The notes beneath the pieces were generated by a model. It was not told the DNA's origin, did no database searches, and was given only the letters and a program-made list of their open reading frames with translations. Positions 1 through 7,962 of a stretch of DNA of 64,000 nt are shown in pieces. A program made the translations under genes and the position numbers. This DNA is from Novosphingobium sp. SG707. GTDB taxonomy: Bacteria > Pseudomonadota > Alphaproteobacteria > Sphingomonadales > Sphingomonadaceae. Every line of letters begins with the position of its first letter. Position 1 is the first letter of the stretch. The stretch is from NCBI RefSeq assembly GCF_012275515.1, contig NZ_JAAZQL010000001.1, forward strand, positions 975,006 to 1,039,005. Direction: 5' to 3'.

Positions 1-2
1 TT

Positions 3-272
3 CGTGAGGTTGAGGACCAGCTTGCTCTGGTCAACCGTCTGGCCGAAGCTTCGGCCCAGCAGAGCGAGGCTGTGGTGGCCGCCGCGCGCACCAATCAACT
101 GGCCAATATCCAATATCGCGAAGGGGCCGTCGATTACCTTCAGGTCGTCACTGCGCAGGCCGCCGAATTGCAGGCCCGCGAGGATCAGCTCGCACTCGAA
201 AGCCGCCGCCTGATTGCCAGCATCGGCCTGATCCGGGCGATGGGGGGTGATTGGAGCAACAGGGGATCATAA
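3..272 (+). CDS. Efflux outer-membrane protein (NodT/TolC family), C-terminal fragment
   Basis: The reading frame is open from the left edge of the window to a TAA at 270-272, so only the last 89 residues are present. They are strongly helical and alanine/glutamine rich. They contain the [12 protein letters not shown] stretch that is typical of the second half of RND/MFS efflux outer-membrane factors, where the beta-barrel hairpin returns into the periplasmic tunnel helices. The family forms trimeric channels for tripartite export pumps. The pump and adaptor genes would lie upstream of the window. A start within this piece is not expected; the GTG at 72 is internal. Confidence 0.8.
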   Translation, partial: REVEDQLALVNRLAEASAQQSEAVVAAARTNQLANIQYREGAVDYLQVVTAQAAELQAREDQLALESRRLIASIGLIRAMGGDWSNRGS

Positions 273-463
273 ATACTGATGGCGCCGGTATGGCGCTCAG
301 ACCTGAGAACCGCCGTGTCACCATCGCGGATAATCAGCGACATGATTTTTGCGAAGGAAACCCTCCGCCTCGGTCCATTCGACATCGGGCGACAGTAAGC
401 CCGCCGTCCCATTCTGAATACCCTTCATAGGTCCTCCGGATCATTTCGCGATTGCCGGTCATC

Positions 464-1291
464 TCAGGCCCACTGCATTTCGCCGGTGGCGACCTTGGCG
501 CCGATGTCGAGCGCGACGCCCATGCCGAGGTCCGGGAAGCGCGCTTCCATCGCGGCCTTGAGCGCGGTGGAATCCTTGGCCGCGCCCAGCGCTTCCTCAA
601 AGGCGAGGAGATAGGATTTTGTGTGTTCGATCGCGGGCAGACCGAGGGCGGCGTCGCTCTCCATATGCCCGGGCACGACGATCGCCGGATTGCGGGCGGC
701 GATCTCATCAAGGTTCCTGATCCAGACAGCGCGCTGTTCCTTGGCCTGAGTGTCGGCGGTCCAGACATGGACGCCCGAGAAGATCAGCACGCCGCCGAAC
801 ACGGCCTGCAGCGACGGCACCCAGAGGTAGCGGCGATTGGCGAGGCCTTCAGCCGCCACGATCTCAACGGTCTCGCCATCGACCGACAGCGCGGGGCCGT
901 CAAACGCTTCCGGAAAGACAATGTCGTCGAGCGTTTGCGGGCCGTTTTCCTTAAGCTGCGGGGCCCAGGCGGCGAGCTTCTTTTCGACATTGCCCTTGAT
1001 CGCGGCGATTGTCTCCGATGCGGCGATGACCCTGGCATCCGGAAAGGCCTCGCGCACCGGTTTTATGCTGAAATAATAATCGGGGTCCGACTGGCTGATG
1101 TAGATGGTCGTCAGCACCTTGCCGGTAGCCTTGATCGCATCGGCCAGCGCTTTGCCATCGGGATAGGTGAAACCGCCATCGATCAGCAGCGCTTCACTCG
1201 GGCCGGTCAGCAGCACCGGCGCGCGGAAGAAGCCATTCTGGCCGGCGGGGAAATGTTGCCAGGTCAGGGCGGTTTGAGGTGCGGTGGTCAT
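464..1291 (-). CDS. MBL-fold metallo-hydrolase-like protein (Vmh-type)
   Basis: A 275-residue protein with the length and order of a metallo-beta-lactamase-fold hydrolase. It has an N-terminal ALLIDGGF strand, a degenerate metal site read as SQSDPDYYFS near residue 87, and a late VVPGHM motif. The usual HxHxDH signature is absent; only its aspartates remain, so metal binding and hydrolysis cannot be assumed. The ATG at 1291 is preceded by AAAGGAGA at good spacing. The gene lies 37 bp downstream of the DsbA-like gene on the same strand, so the two are probably cotranscribed. The divergent LysR gene beyond them is the likely regulator. Substrate unknown; no signal peptide is evident. Confidence 0.75.
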   Translation of the reverse strand: MTTAPQTALTWQHFPAGQNGFFRAPVLLTGPSEALLIDGGFTYPDGKALADAIKATGKVLTTIYISQSDPDYYFSIKPVREAFPDARVIAASETIAAIKGNVEKKLAAWAPQLKENGPQTLDDIVFPEAFDGPALSVDGETVEIVAAEGLANRRYLWVPSLQAVFGGVLIFSGVHVWTADTQAKEQRAVWIRNLDEIAARNPAIVVPGHMESDAALGLPAIEHTKSYLLAFEEALGAAKDSTALKAAMEARFPDLGMGVALDIGAKVATGEMQWA

Positions 1292-1328
1292 CGAATGTCT
1301 CCTTTGCGGCGGTGGCGTTCAGGCTGGG

Positions 1329-1961
1329 TCACGCCGCCTGCAATTGCTGAGCCAAAGCATCGAGGTCGCCGAACAGGATGTTGCCCGGCACCGGGCGGCG
1401 GCCACGCGCATCCTCAAGGATCAAGGCCGGCACGCCCTGCAGGCCAAACTGCGCCATATCGGCGCGAGCCGCGTCGATGCGGTCGCGATAGGCGGCAAGC
1501 AGTTCGGCATCGGGCGTAAGGACAAGGCGGGCCGCGTCGGCAAAGCCTGCACCGGCCAGCGTATCGGCCACCACGGCAAGATCGGCATTGTTGCGGCCAT
1601 CCACATAGCGGACGTGTTGCAGCAGCTTCAGGGCCTCGATCTCGCGATCAGGCGCGGTCCGGGCGACGGCCACCACGCCTAGGGTGGCGGGCGCGGAGTC
1701 AAACAGGCCATTGACCGCGCCCAGCACCTGGGTGCGATAGGCGTCGGAAAATACCTGTCCGGTGAGGCGCGCGATGCGCTGGTCATTCTGCCAGGCATAG
1801 GCGGCGAAGGAGGCGTCCATAGGGCGGGCGTTCTGTCCGGCAAACAGGCCGGTGGGTGCAAGCTGCAAGGTGACGCCGTCGAGGCGCGAAAGCCGTTCCA
1901 ACGCCGGGGCGGCACCATAGCACCAGCCGCAAAGAGGATCGAAGAGATAAGTGATTCGCAT
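1329..1961 (-). CDS. DsbA-family thioredoxin-fold protein
   Basis: A 210-residue protein that opens directly with a strand and a CGWC redox motif (DPLCGWCYG, residues 8-16), as in the cytoplasmic DsbA/FrnE-like oxidoreductases. A GVPALIL segment supplies the cis-proline loop. No signal peptide is seen. The ATG at 1961 was chosen because the fold begins there; the frame stays open far upstream only as antisense to the LysR gene. It is first in a two-gene unit with the MBL-fold gene and is divergent from the LysR gene at 2073. A role in thiol or glutathione-linked detoxification fits the pairing but is inference. Confidence 0.8.
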   Translation of the reverse strand: MRITYLFDPLCGWCYGAAPALERLSRLDGVTLQLAPTGLFAGQNARPMDASFAAYAWQNDQRIARLTGQVFSDAYRTQVLGAVNGLFDSAPATLGVVAVARTAPDREIEALKLLQHVRYVDGRNNADLAVVADTLAGAGFADAARLVLTPDAELLAAYRDRIDAARADMAQFGLQGVPALILEDARGRRPVPGNILFGDLDALAQQLQAA

Positions 1962-2038
1962 GGTTGAAACCTCGAGTTCGTCTGGATGCAGGATAGCGCC
2001 CGGGAACATGTGGATAAATCCGCCCAAACATGACACTC

Positions 2039-2057
2039 TGTATGCTATTGGCTTACA
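2039..2057. promoter_or_regulatory. Putative LysR operator between divergent genes
   Basis: The inverted repeat TGTATGC-TATTG-GCTTACA (6 of 7 arm positions match) contains the T-N11-A core typical of LysR-type sites. It lies 15 bp before the LysR start and about 80 bp upstream of the DsbA-like gene, in the only intergenic region between them. Confidence 0.4.
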
Positions 2058-2072
2058 ATCGATGGAGGCACG

Positions 2073-3020
2073 GTGGAGGCCGTCAATCTCAACAGGCTCG
2101 CCTATTTCGCGGCGGTGGTCGATACCGGATCGTTCACCCGCGCGGCCGAGCGGCTGGGCATCACTAAGACCGTTGTCAGCCAGCAGGTCGCCAAACTGGA
2201 GGATGAGCTCAAGACCGCGCTGCTCATGCGCACGACGCGGCGGGTCGAACCGACCGAAGCGGGGCGGCTTCTCCATGCCCGCAGCATCTTCATCTTGCGC
2301 GAGGCCGAAGATGCGATCGGCGAAATCACCCGCGCCAATGTCGAGCCCGGCGGGGTCCTGCGCGTCGCCGCGCCGAACGATTACGGCACCTCGCGGATCG
2401 CGCCGCTCGCCGCCGCCTTTTCGCGGCGCTATCCGGCCTGCCGGGTGGAACTGGTCCTGTCCGACGCGCGGATCGACCCGGTTGCCAACCAGATCGATCT
2501 GTCCATCCGGGTCGGCTGGCTGGATGATTCCAGCCTGCATGCACGGCGCGTGGGGGGCTTCCGCCAGCTTCTGGTCGCGGCCCCGCAATTTGCCGAAACA
2601 ATGGATATTCACGACCCCGATCAGGTTTCGCACGCACCCTTCGTTGCCAACGCGGCGCTCAAGGAGCCACTGATCTGGCATTTCAACAAGGGCGATTTCG
2701 AACGCCGCACGATACGCATGCGCCAGGTGCTGTCGATCAACACCACGCCCGCAGTGCTCGCGGCCACGCTGGCGGGGGGCGGCCTGTCGGTGCTGCCGGA
2801 CTATCTGGTGGCGGACCTCCTCAGCGAAAAGCGGCTGATCGCCGTTCTGCCGGAATGGTCGTTGCCGATCGGCGGCGTTCACGTCGTTTACCCGACCGCG
2901 AAATTCCGTCCGTCGAAAGTCTCATCCTTCGTAAAGATGCTGATGGCAGCCGAATCCGGTCAGACGAACAACGAAATCACAATATCTCCCCTGTCCCATG
3001 GGCGATCAGGAACAGGTTGA
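2073..3020 (+). CDS. LysR-family transcriptional regulator
   Basis: A 315-residue protein with the standard LysR plan. An N-terminal winged helix-turn-helix (residues 5-65, with SFTRAAERLGITKTVVSQQV) is followed by a periplasmic-binding-protein-like effector domain. The start is a GTG at 2073 with GATGGAGG just upstream; it puts the HTH at the usual distance from the N-terminus. It is divergent from the DsbA-like/MBL-fold pair and shares a 111 bp intergenic region with them, the normal layout for a LysR regulator and its target. Its 3' end overlaps the 3' end of the convergent SRPBCC gene by 61 bp. Effector unknown. Confidence 0.88.
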   Translation: MEAVNLNRLAYFAAVVDTGSFTRAAERLGITKTVVSQQVAKLEDELKTALLMRTTRRVEPTEAGRLLHARSIFILREAEDAIGEITRANVEPGGVLRVAAPNDYGTSRIAPLAAAFSRRYPACRVELVLSDARIDPVANQIDLSIRVGWLDDSSLHARRVGGFRQLLVAAPQFAETMDIHDPDQVSHAPFVANAALKEPLIWHFNKGDFERRTIRMRQVLSINTTPAVLAATLAGGGLSVLPDYLVADLLSEKRLIAVLPEWSLPIGGVHVVYPTAKFRPSKVSSFVKMLMAAESGQTNNEITISPLSHGRSGTG

Positions 3021-4054
3021 TCGCCACGGCTCCAAACCATCGTCCCACCAGGCCTTTCGTTCATACGAAAGGCTCGGTTCCCTTTGCCAACTCTCCCTTC
3101 AGCGCGCTGCTTGATAATGGCCAGAATATTGCTCTGAATGTCGCCCAGCAGGATTTCCCCCCAAAGCTGCGCGTATGGATTGACGTGGGTCTTGGCGATG
3201 TAATTGGTACGCAAGGTCAGCAGCGTCCTGTCCGCATCCAAAGGGGTCAGCGTGTAGTCGCCCGTATCGATCTTCAGGAATGGCCCATCAGGTGCGATAT
3301 GCCGGTCGGTATAATCCTGAAGCGAGCTGTTGGTGAAGGCAAAGGCCCAGCCAAGCCGCCGCCCCGGCTGCCATTGGGTAATCCTCTCCTCGAAGTTGAT
3401 ATGATCGCCCCAATAGGCGGTGCGGATGGCGCCCACGCCCTGCCCCTGCAATGTGGTTGCGCGCGGGCGGGGGAGGCGCAGGATGCTTTGCGTGAAATTC
3501 CACTGCCCTTCGTCGGGGCCAATATGGGCGTTGGCCACCGCATAGGGCCAGATTTGCTCGGGCGTTGCCCCAATCACGATGGAGCGGGTGAGCGTGACAG
3601 GCTTGTCGATGACAGGGATCTGGCTTTCCATCCCCCCGCACAGCAAAGGCAGAAAGAGCAGCGAGGCCCGAAACCGCGCAGGATCATCCCTCCCCTTGCG
3701 CCAGCGCCGCAGGATGTAAACACCAAGCCAGCCAAAGCTCAGCCAGATCGGCGCCAGCATGACGAGGCAAATCACGCCTTCACGCAAAAATACCGCCGAT
3801 CCCAGACAGACAAGGGCGCCAAAGACGGGCGGCACGGAGAGGTAAAAAGAGCGCGGCCTTTCAAACCCAGGATCAGCGACATAGCAGATCAAGGCGCACA
3901 GATAGGCAGGCAGAATGGCCAGAAACCACAGGCTGGCAAAACCCACGCTATCCGCCTTGGCGGCATTGATGAGGATATAGGCACTGAGCGCGATGGCCAG
4001 TGCCAGCGTAAACCCGGCAAGAATACGCCCGCGATTGGATGGAGTCTGAGTCAT
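2960..4054 (-). CDS. Membrane protein with C-terminal SRPBCC (START-like) domain
   Basis: The 364-residue product has about four hydrophobic helices in its first 170 residues. After a polar linker comes a soluble SRPBCC/polyketide-cyclase-like domain, roughly 185-350, beginning TRSIVIGATPEQIWPYAV and continuing with GAIRTAYWGDHI and FEERITQWQPGRRLGWAF. SRPBCC domains form a deep hydrophobic pocket for lipids or other apolar ligands. The ATG at 4054 overlaps the stop of the DUF2269 gene as ATGA, which decides the start and indicates translational coupling. It is last in a four-gene operon. A lipid or polyketide-like ligand at the inner membrane is plausible but not shown. Confidence 0.75.
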   Translation of the reverse strand: MTQTPSNRGRILAGFTLALAIALSAYILINAAKADSVGFASLWFLAILPAYLCALICYVADPGFERPRSFYLSVPPVFGALVCLGSAVFLREGVICLVMLAPIWLSFGWLGVYILRRWRKGRDDPARFRASLLFLPLLCGGMESQIPVIDKPVTLTRSIVIGATPEQIWPYAVANAHIGPDEGQWNFTQSILRLPRPRATTLQGQGVGAIRTAYWGDHINFEERITQWQPGRRLGWAFAFTNSSLQDYTDRHIAPDGPFLKIDTGDYTLTPLDADRTLLTLRTNYIAKTHVNPYAQLWGEILLGDIQSNILAIIKQRAEGRVGKGNRAFRMNERPGGTMVWSRGDQPVPDRPWDRGDIVISLFV

Positions 4055-4524
4055 AGTGCAAACTCCGGCTTGGCGACCATCAGCCAGAAGATGGCGATGA
4101 CGCCGATAAAGGCCGGCCAGCCCAGCGCAAACCACCACCGGGCCAAGCGATGGTAGCAAGCGGGGAGAGTGCCCCCGTCAGGCGTGGCCTCGGCGATGCG
4201 CCGCATGGCGATCTGGATCGCGACCACCGGCAGCCAGCAGGCCCCGACCAGAATGTAGAGCGCGATGGCGACCATCAACCAAGGCGTCGTCAGCGCAAAA
4301 CCGGCCAGATGGGCCAACCACACACCCGTCACCGGCTGCAAAAGGACGGCGGGCGCGGTGAACAGCCAATCGGCTAGTTCCACATTGCGGTTGACCACCC
4401 GCCGCGCCGCCAGCACGCCCGAACGATTGGCCATCCAGCCATGAAACGCCGTGCCCAGGCCTGTGCCGAACAGCAGGGTGGAACTGAGGATATGGACGGT
4501 TTTCAAGAGCAGATAATCAGCCAT
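4051..4524 (-). CDS. DUF2269-family integral membrane protein
   Basis: A small (157-residue) protein with four hydrophobic helices and the opening YLLLKTVHILSSTLLFGTGL, which matches the DUF2269 pattern of predicted membrane proteins. It starts at the ATG at 4524, overlapping the end of the SDR-DoxX gene by 8 bp, and ends in an ATGA overlap with the SRPBCC gene. The histidines in the first and last helices (KTVHILS, CYHRLARW) resemble those of small membrane haem or quinone proteins, but no cofactor can be assigned. Biochemical function of the family is unknown. Its tight packing says it works with the neighbouring membrane proteins. Confidence 0.75.
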   Translation of the reverse strand: MADYLLLKTVHILSSTLLFGTGLGTAFHGWMANRSGVLAARRVVNRNVELADWLFTAPAVLLQPVTGVWLAHLAGFALTTPWLMVAIALYILVGACWLPVVAIQIAMRRIAEATPDGGTLPACYHRLARWWFALGWPAFIGVIAIFWLMVAKPEFAL

Positions 4525-5755
4525 GGGGCTTCTCCATCGCATGGACGGCCAGAGACAGGCCTAGGACGGCGAGGTTCTTGACCAGGGCGCCAAAGGGATC
4601 GGCCCAGAGTTCGGGCGCGATGACTGAAAGGATCAGGCTGTAGACGCTCATCAGCGCCACGCCCGCCAGCGCCGCCCCGCGCCGGCGCAGGATCAAAGCG
4701 AGGCTCACCGCCATATCCGCCAGCGATCCAGCCCAGACGGTGCCGATGGCTGCCGTGCCCGTCAGGCCAAGGCGGGCCAGCAGGTGGGTATTGCTCGCCA
4801 TCGGGGTAAGCTGCAGGGGCACCAGACCACCAGCCAGCCAGACCGCTGCCAATAGGCCACGCAGCAAAGGCTCCATCGGCAGCAGGCGTGCGGCCAGCAC
4901 ATCGCCCTGCGTTGCCGGATGGTTGGCGAGGAATTGCGGAACGGTCTGCGGCACGAAGCCCAGCGCCGCGACCAATGGCTCAACCGCTGCGACATTGCCT
5001 GCCTCCAGCATTGTCAGGCTGTCGCGCGTCATCGGTCCGATACCCAGCAAGGCAACCGCGCGCAGCATCCAGCGCGGCACCGGCAGGCTGCTCGCCGTAC
5101 CAAGGCCCAGCCAGCGCCGCAGCATAATCATCAGATCCATAATCCGCATCCTATCCGGCCCCACCGCATTCACCACCAAGCCCATCGGCAAGGGCCGCTG
5201 CAAAAGGCGCCAGATCACCTCCACCAGGTCGTCGATGGCGATGGGCTGCACCAAGCCGCCGCCAATGTCGGGCATCAGCGGCAGAACTGCTAGGGCGCTG
5301 AACAGCCCGGTGCTGCCCCCGCCGCGCCCCACCACCAGCGAGGGACGGACAATGGCCCAGTTCAGCCCCAGCATGGTCAGGTGCTCGTCGGCCGCGCGTT
5401 TGCTGCGGTGATAGGCGGTGATGCCGTCGGCGGCACCCAGCGAGGAAATTTGGACCACCCGCGCCACCCCGGCCTGCACCGCGCCATCGAACAGGGCAAT
5501 GGGGCCGCGGGTATGGACGCCATCATAGTCCGCCCCGGCAGCCAAGACACCCGCACAGTTCACCAGCGCATCATAGTTCCGCAACCGCTCGGTCCAGACG
5601 GCGGCATCGTCGCAGGCAAGATCACAGACAATGTCCGCACCGCATCTTCCTGCAACCGTCACGCTGTATCCCTCGGCCCGCAGCCGCCCGGCAAGATGGC
5701 CGCCGATAAAGCCGCCGCCCACGATCATCACGCGCATCGCGGCCTCCTCAGTCAA
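4517..5755 (-). CDS. SDR (NAD(P)-binding) domain fused to DoxX-like membrane domain
   Basis: A 412-residue fusion. Residues 7-280 form an extended/atypical SDR: VGGGFIGGHLA is the Rossmann loop, SSLGAADGITAYHRSK carries the YxxxK pair, and VRPSLVVGRGG follows. Residues about 290-410 hold four hydrophobic helices of DoxX-like type ending ...LSLAVHAMEK. Such fusions are found in proteobacteria as predicted nucleoside-diphosphate-sugar epimerase-like membrane proteins of unknown substrate. The start at 5755 overlaps the upstream gene by 8 bp; the internal ATG at 5737 is an alternative nearer the Rossmann strand. The NAD(P) site would lie on the cytoplasmic face. Confidence 0.8.
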   Translation of the reverse strand: MTEEAAMRVMIVGGGFIGGHLAGRLRAEGYSVTVAGRCGADIVCDLACDDAAVWTERLRNYDALVNCAGVLAAGADYDGVHTRGPIALFDGAVQAGVARVVQISSLGAADGITAYHRSKRAADEHLTMLGLNWAIVRPSLVVGRGGGSTGLFSALAVLPLMPDIGGGLVQPIAIDDLVEVIWRLLQRPLPMGLVVNAVGPDRMRIMDLMIMLRRWLGLGTASSLPVPRWMLRAVALLGIGPMTRDSLTMLEAGNVAAVEPLVAALGFVPQTVPQFLANHPATQGDVLAARLLPMEPLLRGLLAAVWLAGGLVPLQLTPMASNTHLLARLGLTGTAAIGTVWAGSLADMAVSLALILRRRGAALAGVALMSVYSLILSVIAPELWADPFGALVKNLAVLGLSLAVHAMEKPHG

Positions 5756-6074
5756 TTTGGGGCTGCGGCACTCGGCGCCACACGGCCAGCCCCATGCCGG
5801 CCATCGCCATCAGGATGCCCGTCAGAGTAGCCGCCACTGTGCCCTGGATCAGCTCGGTGGGATCGGTGGCAATCCGCGCCATCGATACAAACAGCAGCGG
5901 AAGCGCCATCATCATCACCATCGACCACACCGTCCAGAAAGAGGAGCGCTCCTCGGTTCCGCACAATTCGGACAGAAGGATCGACAGCGGGCGTCGCAGC
6001 ACAAAGGCCGCCAGCCCGGCCAGCGCCAGTGTGACGGCATAAGTGAGCAGCAAGGCGGCAATCGGGATCAACAT
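5748..6074 (-). CDS. Small integral membrane protein, function unknown
   Basis: A 108-residue, strongly hydrophobic protein with three to four predicted helices (MLIPIAALLLTYAVTLAL at the start, a methionine-rich MVMMMALPLLFV helix in the middle, and GILMAMAGMGLAVW near the end). I do not recognise the family. The ATG at 6074 has a GGAG Shine-Dalgarno 9 bases upstream. It is first in the operon running 6074 to 2960. The leader contains the minus-strand reading of the sigma-54-like palindrome at 6124-6151, about 50 bp upstream. Confidence 0.65.
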   Translation of the reverse strand: MLIPIAALLLTYAVTLALAGLAAFVLRRPLSILLSELCGTEERSSFWTVWSMVMMMALPLLFVSMARIATDPTELIQGTVAATLTGILMAMAGMGLAVWRRVPQPQID

Positions 6075-6096
6075 GGGTTAGCTCCTTTCACGCGGG

Positions 6097-6113
6097 GCGG
6101 TCGGGATGACCGC
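6097..6113. promoter_or_regulatory. Inverted repeat, possible activator-binding site
   Basis: GCGGTC-GGGAT-GACCGC is a perfect 6 bp inverted repeat with a 5 bp spacer, between the sigma-54-like palindrome and the small membrane protein gene. It could be a site for the neighbouring NtrC-class regulator, or a hairpin in the leader RNA. Only the symmetry is seen. Confidence 0.3.
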
Positions 6114-6123
6114 GCATCTCCTG

Positions 6124-6151
6124 CATCGCAACTGGCATGCCAATTGCGATG
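6124..6151. promoter_or_regulatory. Putative bidirectional sigma-54 (-24/-12) promoter
   Basis: A 28 bp near-perfect palindrome, one mismatched pair, lies between divergent operons. On the plus strand it reads TGGCATG-CCAA-TTGCG and on the minus strand TGGCATG-CCAG-TTGCG. Both match the sigma-54 consensus TGGCACG-N4-TTGCW with exact spacing. Predicted starts are about 67 nt before the kinase gene and about 42 nt before the small membrane protein gene. The palindrome could instead be the upstream activating site of the regulator encoded at 7959. Confidence 0.55.
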
Positions 6152-6225
6152 ATCGTCGGAAAACCGGGGTTCTTGGCCGCAAAGTCACCCTCTGAATGTT
6201 AACGACGTGAACGGAAACGCCTGCT

Positions 6226-7962
6226 ATGCTGTCAACGATGGATACAGCTCTGGGCATCATGGCCTATATCGGCGCGCTGGGCCTGACCGCGCTGGCCAGC
6301 TTTTTGCTGGCGGGCTTTGTCGCAGCCAGAGCGCGAGGTCTGCCGGGGGCATGGACGCTGTCGGTCTTCCTGTGCGGTGTGGCGCTGTGGAGTCTGGCCA
6401 TGGCCGCCCCTGCGATGCTGGGCGTTGGGGCCGCGCCTTTTACGCTATTGGTGATCGCTCTCTCGCCTTTGCCGGCGGCGGCCTTTGTCCATCTGGTCTT
6501 CGCCTTTGCGCTGTGCGGCGCTCTGCGTCCCGTGGCCTGGGCCAGCTATGGCGTGGCGGGCGCGGCGGTTGTTGCGGGCCTGACGCTTGGCGTGGGGCGA
6601 ATTGCTCCCTGGCATGGTTTTGCGGGGGCCTTCGTGCCCTCGCTGACGGGATGGGGCGTATTGGGGGTGACAGCGGCGTTGTCGGTGGTGGGGCATCTCC
6701 GTCTGTTCCAGACATGGCGGCAGCAAAGCGGATTGCACCGCGATCAGGCGGGCGCCGTGTTCGTCTCCAGCGGCATCGGCCTGCTCGCGCTCACCGGCTT
6801 TGCCTTTCCGGCGCTGGGGATCGATGCCTATCCCTGGCCGGTGCTGGCGCTGCCGCTTTATTCGGTGGCGCTGGTCTATGCCGTGCTGCGCCATCGTTTC
6901 ATGGCGGCGGATGTGTGGGCACGGCGAGGTCTGGTGTGGATCCTGCTGCTGGCGGGTGCGGGAGGCGCAGCCGCGCTGATCGCCACTTTGCCTTTGGCCT
7001 TGGCGGGGCGGCCAGAGGGCTTTTTGGCAACATGGGCCGCGCTGGCGGGAGCGATGGCGCTGGGCCTCGTCGTGATGGCTCCCTTGAAGCGGCTGACCGA
7101 CCGGCTGGTCTTCCCCGGCGAACGGCTGGATGTGGAACCTTGGCGCGATGCTCTCGCCCAGGCAGAGGACGAGCAGGCTTTGGCCGATCTCGCCAATGCT
7201 ATGCTGCGTCGGCATCTGGGTCTGGACGCCGAAGCGCCGGGCTTGATAATCACCGGTGAGGCCGTAACGCTGACGGGCTGGGACGATGCGCCCGCAGCTT
7301 TGCATCGCACCGCTGCACGTGTCGCCGGACTGGTGGAAGAGGCCGCCCGCCGCCTTGCCGCGGCCCGCCGCATGGTGGAGGCCGAACGCGAGGCAAGACT
7401 GGCCGAATTGGGCGCGCTGGCCGCGACGATCGCGCATGATCTGCGCAACCCTTTGGGCATTGTACAGATGGCGGCCACCGGCGCTCCCGCCGACGTGCGT
7501 GTCGAAATTGGTGAGCAGATCGGGCGCATGAACGCGCTGGTCACCGACATTCTGGATTATGCGCGGGCATGGACGGTGGCGCCGCGCACCATGGAGTTGG
7601 CCCCCTTCCTGACCGGATTTGGCGTGCCGGTGGAGGCGTCCGAAGAGTTGGTGCTGCACGCCGATCCTGCGGCTCTGCGCCGTGCGCTGGCCAATCTGGT
7701 GGACAATGCCAAGGCCATGGGCGGTGATTGCATGATCCTTGCCGAGGGCAACAGCATCGATGTGTGCGACAATGGCCCCGGCATCGCGCTCGAAATTGCC
7801 GAGAGCCTGTTCAAGCCCTTCGTTTCACGCCGCGCGGGCGGCACGGGGCTGGGATTGGCCATCGCGGCCCGCATCATGGACGCGCATGGCGGCACTGTCA
7901 CGCTGGCCCGACGCGAGGGCTGGGCGACCTGTTTCCGCCTGACATTCAAGGATAGCCCATGA
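6226..7962 (+). CDS. Membrane-bound sensor histidine kinase
   Basis: 578 residues. The first 300 contain eight or so hydrophobic helices with no obvious periplasmic domain, so the sensor is probably within the membrane. The kinase core follows: H-box IAHDLRNPLG with the phospho-accepting His near residue 404, N-box NLVDNAKAMGG near 490, G1 DNGPGIAL near 514 and G2 GTGLGLAIA near 538. A GAF-like spacer is not evident. Its stop overlaps the start of the regulator gene as ATGA, so the two form a coupled two-component system. An ATG at 6238 is an alternative start. The layout resembles NtrB/PrsK-type kinases that partner sigma-54 activators. Confidence 0.9.
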   Translation: MLSTMDTALGIMAYIGALGLTALASFLLAGFVAARARGLPGAWTLSVFLCGVALWSLAMAAPAMLGVGAAPFTLLVIALSPLPAAAFVHLVFAFALCGALRPVAWASYGVAGAAVVAGLTLGVGRIAPWHGFAGAFVPSLTGWGVLGVTAALSVVGHLRLFQTWRQQSGLHRDQAGAVFVSSGIGLLALTGFAFPALGIDAYPWPVLALPLYSVALVYAVLRHRFMAADVWARRGLVWILLLAGAGGAAALIATLPLALAGRPEGFLATWAALAGAMALGLVVMAPLKRLTDRLVFPGERLDVEPWRDALAQAEDEQALADLANAMLRRHLGLDAEAPGLIITGEAVTLTGWDDAPAALHRTAARVAGLVEEAARRLAAARRMVEAEREARLAELGALAATIAHDLRNPLGIVQMAATGAPADVRVEIGEQIGRMNALVTDILDYARAWTVAPRTMELAPFLTGFGVPVEASEELVLHADPAALRRALANLVDNAKAMGGDCMILAEGNSIDVCDNGPGIALEIAESLFKPFVSRRAGGTGLGLAIAARIMDAHGGTVTLARREGWATCFRLTFKDSP

